Source: Halomonas sp. I5-271120
GTDB lineage: Bacteria > Pseudomonadota > Gammaproteobacteria > Pseudomonadales > Halomonadaceae
Assembly (NCBI RefSeq): GCF_030553075.1
Contig: NZ_CP130701.1
Coordinates: 310,001 to 374,000 of the forward strand
Direction of reading: 5' to 3'
DNA: 64,000 bases
A program made the translations under genes and the position numbers. This document shows, piece by piece, positions 58,322 through 64,000 of this stretch. Position 1 is the stretch's first letter; the number at the start of each line of letters is the position of its first letter. The notes beneath the pieces are model-generated. The model was not told where the DNA came from. It ran no database searches and saw only the letters and a list, made by a program, of their open reading frames with translations.

Positions 58322-60300
58322 TGCCCCCGCAGGAAACGCTTGTCGAGCTCGTGCATCGACATCTCGAACCAGGTCGGGCGACCATGATTGCACTGACCGC
58401 TGCGCTCGGTACGCTCCATGTCACGCAGCAGGGCGTTCATTTCGGCGATCGACAGCCGCCGGTTGGCACGCACGCTGCCATGGCAGGCCATGGTCGAGAG
58501 CAGCTCGTTGATATGGGCCTCGAGACGATCCGAACGGCCGTAGCGTTCGAGGTCGCCGAGCATGTCACGAATCAGCGGCTCGACATCGGCATCGGCGAGC
58601 AGGGTCGGCACCTGACGCACCAGCAGCGTCTCGGGGCCCGCCACGTCGAGCTCGACCCCCAGGCGAGTGAAGGCCTCGCGCTCTGATTCGGCGGTGGCCA
58701 CCTCGGCAGGGCTCGCCGCCAGCGACACCGGCACCAGCAGCGGCTGCGCCTCGAGGGCATCGCCGTGCACCTGAGTCTTCATGCGCTCATAGGTGATTCG
58801 CTCATGGGCCGCATGCATATCCACGACCACCATGCCCCGCTCGGTCTGAGCGAGAATATAGACACCGTGCAGCTGGGCAACGGCATAGCCCATGGGCGGC
58901 GCTTGTGTGGCATCGTCTTCGGGCATCGGTGGTGCGGGCTCTCGGGCAGCTCTGACCTCTTCCCGCTCGGCGAGTGCCGTGCCGGCGGCCACGCCTCCGG
59001 GCGGCATGGTCTGTGGGGTCAGCAGGCTCTCTTCATGATCCGGGTGCAGAGCGTGGTAGCCGGCCATGAATTCGCGAACCTTATTGGCGCCGGGGTGGCG
59101 CTCGTCGCTTGACGGGCGCAGCGCCATCGGCTGCTGCTGCCAGCGACCGGCATCGCCCGACTCGCTTGCCCCACCGTCAACTGAGCCAGACTGAGACACG
59201 CCCTGGGCACCTCCCTCACCATCGACCGCAGACACAGCGCCTGACTCACCCGCCACTTCATCTGCACCGGGAGCATCGCTGTTGGGGCGCACCTCGCCAA
59301 GCGCCCGATGCAGGCTCGAGAACAGGAAGTCATGCACCAGGCGGCCATCACGGAAGCGCACCTCATGCTTGGTGGGATGCACGTTGACATCGACCACCGA
59401 AGGGTCGAGCTCCAGATAGAGCACGAACACCGGGTGACGGCCGTGGAAAAGCACGTCCCGATAGGCCTGACGAACCGCGTGGGCCACCAGTCGATCGCGG
59501 ACCACCCGGCCATTGACGAAGAAATACTGCTGATCGGCCTGGGCGCGAGAATGCGTTGGTAGCCCTACCCAGCCCCACAGTCGCAGGCCACTGGCCTCGA
59601 TATCCAGATGCAGGGCGTTTTCCAGGAACTTGTTGCCGAGCAGCGCGCCGATGCGACGCTCTCGGGATGCACCGTCATCACCGGGGCGAAGCTGGTGCAG
59701 GGTCTTCTGGTTGTGCCGCAGGGTCCAGCCGATGTCGAAACGCGACAGCGCCAGGCGCCGAAACCCTTCTTCGACATGACCGAACTCGGTCTTTTCAGTA
59801 CGCAGGAACTTGCGTCGCGCCGGGGTATTGAAAAACAGGTCGCGCACGATGACCGAGGTACCGCGAGGATGCGGTGCCGGCGTGACCCGGGGCTCCATGC
59901 GCCGCCCCTCGGCCACCACCCGCCAGCCCTCTCGCGGGTCGTCGGTAACGTTTGAGGTCAGCTCCAGCCGTGACACCGCGCTGATCGACGCCAGCGCCTC
60001 GCCGCGAAACCCCAGGCTCGCCACCCCTTCGAGGTCATCGAGCGAGGTGATCTTGCTGGTCGCATGGCGTGCCAAGGCCAGCGGCAGGTCATCCTCGCTG
60101 ATGCCGGAGCCATCGTCGCGCACCTTGATCAGCCGCGCACCGCCCGCCTCGAGCTCCAGCTCGATGCGCCGGCTGCCGGCATCGATGGCGTTCTCGACGA
60201 GTTCCTTGATCACCGAGGCCGGACGCTCGACCACCTCACCGGCGGAAATCTGGTTGGCCAAGCGCGGATCGAGCACCTGGATGGCATGCCTGTCTGTCAT
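58318..60300 (-). CDS. mutL: DNA mismatch repair protein MutL
   Basis: A 660-residue GHKL ATPase that links MutS mismatch recognition to strand removal. N-terminal motifs [17 protein letters not shown] and [10 protein letters not shown] are intact. A ~100-residue Gly/Ser-rich linker (about 340-450) follows. The C-terminal domain carries [12 protein letters not shown] at 494-505, which fits the nuclease pattern D-x-HA-(x2)-E-(x4)-E, plus ACHGSVRAN and CNHGRP; so this MutL is predicted to nick DNA itself, unlike E. coli MutL. Tandem repeats lie just before its start. Confidence 0.95.
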   Translation of the reverse strand: MTDRHAIQVLDPRLANQISAGEVVERPASVIKELVENAIDAGSRRIELELEAGGARLIKVRDDGSGISEDDLPLALARHATSKITSLDDLEGVASLGFRGEALASISAVSRLELTSNVTDDPREGWRVVAEGRRMEPRVTPAPHPRGTSVIVRDLFFNTPARRKFLRTEKTEFGHVEEGFRRLALSRFDIGWTLRHNQKTLHQLRPGDDGASRERRIGALLGNKFLENALHLDIEASGLRLWGWVGLPTHSRAQADQQYFFVNGRVVRDRLVAHAVRQAYRDVLFHGRHPVFVLYLELDPSVVDVNVHPTKHEVRFRDGRLVHDFLFSSLHRALGEVRPNSDAPGADEVAGESGAVSAVDGEGGAQGVSQSGSVDGGASESGDAGRWQQQPMALRPSSDERHPGANKVREFMAGYHALHPDHEESLLTPQTMPPGGVAAGTALAEREEVRAAREPAPPMPEDDATQAPPMGYAVAQLHGVYILAQTERGMVVVDMHAAHERITYERMKTQVHGDALEAQPLLVPVSLAASPAEVATAESEREAFTRLGVELDVAGPETLLVRQVPTLLADADVEPLIRDMLGDLERYGRSDRLEAHINELLSTMACHGSVRANRRLSIAEMNALLRDMERTERSGQCNHGRPTWFEMSMHELDKRFLRGQ

Positions 60301-60309
60301 AGCATCTCT

Positions 60310-60365
60310 ACAGTATATATCGACAGTACGTAACTACAGTACGTAACTACAGTACATAACTACAG
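60310..60365. repeat. 13-bp tandem repeats in front of mutL
   Basis: Three near-identical 13-base units ACAGTACGTAACT start at 60323, 60336 and 60349 (the last with one change), preceded by a degenerate unit at 60310 and followed by ACAG. They fill the leader between amiC and the mutL start at 60300, close to the mutL ribosome-binding site. Confidence 0.88.
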
Positions 60366-60390
60366 CATCTGGAAAGGGCCACCTTGAGCC

Positions 60391-61827
60391 TCAGGAACGC
60401 GGTATACGCAGCACCTGGCCCACTCGGATATCGTCACCGTTGATCTGGTTGGCCTGCTTGAGCATGGCAACCGGCACCTGATGGCGGGCGGCGATTTCGG
60501 AGAGGGTGTCGCCGGGCTGGATGCGGTACTCATTGCTGGCCTGCCCCCGTCCCTGATCGCGCTGCCAAGCCAGCAGGCTGCCCGGTGGCGGATTGCGGGT
60601 GAAGTGCGCCTCGATGCCGGAGAAGACGGCCTGGGCCAGCTTGCGCTGGTGGGATGGGTCACTCAGGCGGCGCTCTTCCTGAGGGTTCGAGATAAAACCG
60701 GTCTCGACCAGCAGCGAGGGAATATCCGGCGACTTCAACACCACGAAGCCCGCCTGTTCGACCCGAGGCTTGTGCAGCGGATTGACCTGCTTGAGGCGAT
60801 CGAGCACCTGCCCGCCGATGGCCAGGGAGTCATTGAGGGTCGCCGTCATGGTCAGGTCCAGCAGCACGCCACGCAGCACTTCATCCTTGTCGCGCAACGA
60901 TAAGTTGCCGTCGACCCCGCCGATCAAGTCGGCGCGGTTCTCGCTGTTGGCGAGCCATTTGGCGGTCTCCGAGGTGGCGCCGCGCTGGGACAGCGCAAAT
61001 ACCGAGCTGCCCTTGGGCCTCGCACTCGAGAAGGCATCGGCATGGATCGAGACGAAGAAGTCGGCCTTCTGTTCGCGGGCGATGCGGGTCCGCTCTCTGA
61101 GCCCGACATAGTAGTCGCTGTCACGGATCATCACCGCACGAAAGCCCGGCGCGGCATCGATGATGCGCTTCAGGGAGCGGGCGATATCCAGCACCACATC
61201 TTTCTCGCGTGTACCGCGGCTGCCAATGGCCCCCGGGTCTTCCCCACCGTGGCCGGCATCCACCGCGATGATGATGTCGCGCTTGGGATGCGGCGCTGCA
61301 CTGGCCTGGCTGGTCGCCTGGGCCGGCTGGGCGTTCTGCTCCTGAGCGCGGATCATGTCCTCGATCGGGTCTTTGACGGCGCTTTCGCCCGGGTATTCGA
61401 GATCCACCACCAGACGGTGGCCATACTGATCATTGGGACTCAGGGAAAAGTGGCGTGGCTCGACGCGGCGCTCGAGGTCCAGCACCACCCGCAGATCGTT
61501 GCCGGCTCGAACGCCCGTGCGCACCGCGGTGATGGCACTACCGTCGAGGTTCAGGGTCGCACTATCGGCCTGCAGTTTGCTGTCCGCGAGATCGATCACC
61601 AGCCGGTCAGGGTTTTCTAGGGTAAAAACGTCCGCATCGACCGGCGAGGACAGGTCGAACACCAGTCTGGCATGGTCGGGTGCCGCCCACAGACGCATGT
61701 TGTCGACGTCAGCGGCCAAGGCAGGCCCCGTCAGGGCGCACCAGGTTACTGCCAGCAGCAGCGCGGTGCTGGCCAAACGCTTGAGGTAGCGCCGCCCGAC
61801 GCCTGAAAGGGTAGCAATCACATTCAT
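60391..61827 (-). CDS. N-acetylmuramoyl-L-alanine amidase with AMIN and LysM domains
   Basis: A 478-residue periplasmic cell-separation amidase of the AmiB/AmiC type. It has a ~38-residue signal peptide (cut near GPALA), an AMIN septum-targeting domain (40-140), Amidase_3 (about 185-405; zinc ligands in DAGHGGEDPGAIG and later VETGFISN) and a C-terminal LysM (about 432-475, YRIQPGDTLSEIAARHQVP). LysM is present in AmiB but not in AmiC of E. coli, so an AmiB-like role is likely. The start overlaps tsaE by four bases. Confidence 0.93.
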   Translation of the reverse strand: MNVIATLSGVGRRYLKRLASTALLLAVTWCALTGPALAADVDNMRLWAAPDHARLVFDLSSPVDADVFTLENPDRLVIDLADSKLQADSATLNLDGSAITAVRTGVRAGNDLRVVLDLERRVEPRHFSLSPNDQYGHRLVVDLEYPGESAVKDPIEDMIRAQEQNAQPAQATSQASAAPHPKRDIIIAVDAGHGGEDPGAIGSRGTREKDVVLDIARSLKRIIDAAPGFRAVMIRDSDYYVGLRERTRIAREQKADFFVSIHADAFSSARPKGSSVFALSQRGATSETAKWLANSENRADLIGGVDGNLSLRDKDEVLRGVLLDLTMTATLNDSLAIGGQVLDRLKQVNPLHKPRVEQAGFVVLKSPDIPSLLVETGFISNPQEERRLSDPSHQRKLAQAVFSGIEAHFTRNPPPGSLLAWQRDQGRGQASNEYRIQPGDTLSEIAARHQVPVAMLKQANQINGDDIRVGQVLRIPRS

Positions 61828-62309
61828 GGTGTCGTCGAAACATCCTTATTGGGGGGCCAGTCGGCGAGCCGCGCAAGCACCACCCGCCCCCACTCGCTGT
61901 CGGCATCGAGCAAGGCACTGCGCCCGGAGGGCAACACCTCGAGACAGACACGCAGATCCGGCACCGGCAGCCAGCCGGCACCCCGGCTCGGCCACTCGAT
62001 CAGGCTCAACTGGTCATCGCCCAAGAGGTCCCGGGCCCCCGTGAACTCGAGCTCCTCGGGATCGCCCAGCCGATAAAGGTCAAAGTGTTGAATATGGACG
62101 TCGCCGAGCTCATAAGGTTCGACCAGCGTGTAGGTCGGGCTCTTGACCGCACCCTTGTGCCCATACGCGCGCAGCACACCGCGAGTCAAGGTGGTCTTGC
62201 CGGCACCCAGTTCACCTTCCAGATGGACCTGCCCGCGGCCCTTGAGGGCTAGCCCAAGAGCCTCGCCGAAGGCGACCTGAGTCTGTTCATCCGGAAGTAT
62301 CACGCGCAT
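61824..62309 (-). CDS. tsaE: tRNA threonylcarbamoyladenosine ATPase TsaE
   Basis: A 161-residue ATPase needed for the t6A modification at A37 of ANN-reading tRNAs, acting with TsaB and TsaD. Walker A is GELGAGKTT; SPTYTLVEPYELG and the HFDLYRLGDPEELE segment follow, and SLIEWPSRG is the Walker B-side motif. AGGA six bases before ATG 62309 favours this start over ATG 62324. It overlaps the end of nnrDE. Confidence 0.93.
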   Translation of the reverse strand: MRVILPDEQTQVAFGEALGLALKGRGQVHLEGELGAGKTTLTRGVLRAYGHKGAVKSPTYTLVEPYELGDVHIQHFDLYRLGDPEELEFTGARDLLGDDQLSLIEWPSRGAGWLPVPDLRVCLEVLPSGRSALLDADSEWGRVVLARLADWPPNKDVSTTP

Positions 62310-63792
62310 CGTTTGTCCTGCCATTGATCAATCGTCGCGCATAGGATGCCAGATCACCGGCCAGCAAACCACGCTCCCCGCCGGCCGCCGCGGCCTGATC
62401 CGCCGCTCGCGCGTGCAGCACTACGCCAAGCCGAGCGGCCGCCGACAGGGTGAGCCCCTGGGCGATCAAGGCCCCCAGCATGCCGGATAGGGCATCCCCC
62501 ATGCCGCCACTGGCCATGCCAGGGTTGCCAAAGGGGCACACCGCCAGGCCCTTGCCATCGGCGATCAAGCTGCCGGAGCCCTTGAGCACCACCGCACCAC
62601 CATAGCGATCGACCAAGGCCCTTGCCGCCGCCGGACGGTCGGCCTGAATCTCTGCCCCGCTGCTGGCAAGCAGCCTCGCCGCCTCGCCGGGATGCGGTGT
62701 CAGCAGCCAGTCCTCTCGCCTGAGCGAAGGCCAGAGGCTGACCAGCAGGGTCAGGGCGTCGGCATCCACCACCAGCGGCTTGCCAGCGTCCAGCGCCACC
62801 CGCAGCATGGCCTGACCCCAGGCACCAACCCCCAGCCCAGGACCCACGACCAACACCGTCGCAGCGCTCAACAGCCTGCCCAGATCGTTGGCGCTGTGTA
62901 CGCCATGCACCATCACCTCCGGACAGCGCACAAGGCTCGCCGTGACGTGTTCAGGGGCAGTAGCCAGGCTCACCTTGCCGGCACCCAATCGTGCCGCGGT
63001 TTGACTCGCAAGCAGCGCGGCCCCGCCAAAACCCGGCGCGCCGCCGATCACCAGCACATGGCCGAAGTCACCCTTGTGGCTATCCTGGGCACGAGGCGGC
63101 AGGGCTGTCTCAGCACCCAGCCGCCAGGCCGCCGGTTCGATATCGTCATGATCAAGTGACGCGACGCCCAGCGACTCGAACTGCACCTCGCCGCAGCAGG
63201 CCGGACCGGCACCGGTCTGTAAACCGAGCTTATCGGCGATAAAGGTGATAGTCAGATGAGCCCGCACCGCCGAGCCCATCGCCGCCCCCGTGTCCGCCGA
63301 GAGCCCTGAGGGAATATCCACCGATAAAACCGGTCGCGCGCTAGCATTGATCGCGTCGATTGCCGAAGCAAAGGGCTCACGCACCTCGCCGGCAAGCCCT
63401 GTGCCCAGCAGCGCATCGACGATCAGCTCGCCGTCGAGCGCGGCCTGGGGCTGCCAGGGGCTGATGCCGACGCCCGCCTGGCGGGCCATCTCCACCGCCC
63501 GGCCGGCATCACCCTCGAGCGACCCAGGATCGCGAAGACTATAGAGTTGCACCTCGAGGCCATCGAGGGCCGCCAGGGCGGCGATCACATAGCCGTCACC
63601 GGCGTTGTTGCCGGCGCCGCACAGCACGCTCAAATGCCTGACCGCCGGCCAGCGCTGGCGCAGCCCACGATAGGCCGCCATGGCGGCACGCTGCATCAGC
63701 GCAAACCCCTTTATGCCCGCGGCGATAGTGCGCTTGTCCAGCTCCCTTACCTGAGCGGCTCGATAGAGCGGGCGTCCTGCCTCGTTCTGCAT
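62287..63792 (-). CDS. Bifunctional NAD(P)H-hydrate epimerase / dehydratase
   Basis: A 501-residue repair enzyme for damaged NAD(P)H. The N-terminal YjeF_N epimerase (1-215) has GAGNNAGDG and SVDIPSGLSADTG; the C-terminal ribokinase-like ADP-dependent dehydratase (about 225-495) has HKGDFGHVLVIGG, TPHPGEAARLL and NPGMASGGMGDALSG. Equivalent to E. coli NnrDE (YjeF). It starts the tsaE-amiC-mutL-miaA-hfq cluster and diverges from the gene entering at the right edge. Confidence 0.95.
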   Translation of the reverse strand: MQNEAGRPLYRAAQVRELDKRTIAAGIKGFALMQRAAMAAYRGLRQRWPAVRHLSVLCGAGNNAGDGYVIAALAALDGLEVQLYSLRDPGSLEGDAGRAVEMARQAGVGISPWQPQAALDGELIVDALLGTGLAGEVREPFASAIDAINASARPVLSVDIPSGLSADTGAAMGSAVRAHLTITFIADKLGLQTGAGPACCGEVQFESLGVASLDHDDIEPAAWRLGAETALPPRAQDSHKGDFGHVLVIGGAPGFGGAALLASQTAARLGAGKVSLATAPEHVTASLVRCPEVMVHGVHSANDLGRLLSAATVLVVGPGLGVGAWGQAMLRVALDAGKPLVVDADALTLLVSLWPSLRREDWLLTPHPGEAARLLASSGAEIQADRPAAARALVDRYGGAVVLKGSGSLIADGKGLAVCPFGNPGMASGGMGDALSGMLGALIAQGLTLSAAARLGVVLHARAADQAAAAGGERGLLAGDLASYARRLINGRTNDARDTSG

Positions 63793-63962
63793 GCTTGGCT
63801 CCTCAATGACGACTTCCAGAGACTAGTGTAGGGTGTGGGCGCCTGTCGCCCCATCGGAACTTAAGCAGCTACTCAAGCCAACCTTAGTCGCCACGCTTTT
63901 CCGCCGGCTCAGCTCCCGATTAGCCCCGATTCAGCCACTCGTCTAGCCGTGACCCACGCCAC

Positions 63963-64000
63963 ATGTCGACCACTGCCTCCCAACAAGCGCCATCAGCCCA
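63963..64000 (+). CDS. Possible start of queG, cut by window edge
   Basis: Only an ATG and twelve codons (STTASQQAPSA...) are visible, with no family motif. In many gammaproteobacteria queG (epoxyqueuosine reductase) is divergent from nnrDE here, so this is a positional guess. Confidence 0.3.
   Translation, partial: MSTTASQQAPSA

Overview
This window is high-GC gammaproteobacterial chromosome, and everything in it fits Halomonas or a close relative in the Halomonadaceae. The right-hand gene order (queG-like start, nnrDE-tsaE-amiC-mutL-miaA-hfq-hflX-hflK-hflC-hisZ-purA) is the Pseudomonas/Halomonas form of a widely conserved gammaproteobacterial block. The proline, glycerol and Na+-coupled amino-acid uptake genes suit a halophile. 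These calls rest on reading motifs by eye; no database search was run.

Layout. 1-3209: a cut metallophosphoesterase, nadK, an EamA exporter and a divergent DUF6314-like gene. 3330-12834: one long minus-strand glycerol regulon, reading glpS-glpT-glpP-glpQ-glpU-glpV-glpK-glpD from its promoter, with GlpR-like operator sequence upstream. 13356-16419: a small unknown gene, a dihydrolipoamide-dehydrogenase-like flavoprotein with a CBS-domain partner, terminators and tRNA-Gly(CCC). 16467-22444: a 1333-residue GAF-PAS-LOV-GGDEF-EAL protein, the frameshifted remains of a second diguanylate-cyclase-type gene, and a PrpA-like phosphatase. 22821-32759: the proline locus, with an AraC-type regulator, an IS481-family element inserted 16 bp before putA, putA, and two different putP genes separated by a decayed duplication of the putA/putP junction. 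32826-37510: an orphan YbgE-like gene, two OmpW porins flanking brnQ, a gamma-glutamylcyclotransferase-like protein and YqcC. 37583-39771: a polar amino-acid (cystine-type) ABC importer. 40250-44058: DUF3549, a RimB-like retropepsin, rimK, a helical unknown and a SanA-like protein. 44238-50225: the suf iron-sulphur operon with its Rrf2 regulator and both IscR-type and Fur-type sites. 50571-63792: the purA-to-nnrDE housekeeping block.

How the genes work together. Glycerol enters by an ATP-driven importer instead of a GlpF channel and is phosphorylated (GlpK) and oxidised (GlpD). Proline is taken up by PutP and oxidised to glutamate by PutA. The suf genes build Fe-S clusters under apparent cluster and iron control. 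The most notable observations are: a predicted blue-light LOV domain in a c-di-GMP enzyme whose usual flavin-contacting Gln appears to be Val; a GlpS/GlpT ATPase pair with one consensus and one degenerate site; the IS insertion and duplication scar that rebuilt the put locus; and 13-14 bp tandem repeats in the leaders of mutL and glpD. I found no CRISPR array, prophage or rRNA.
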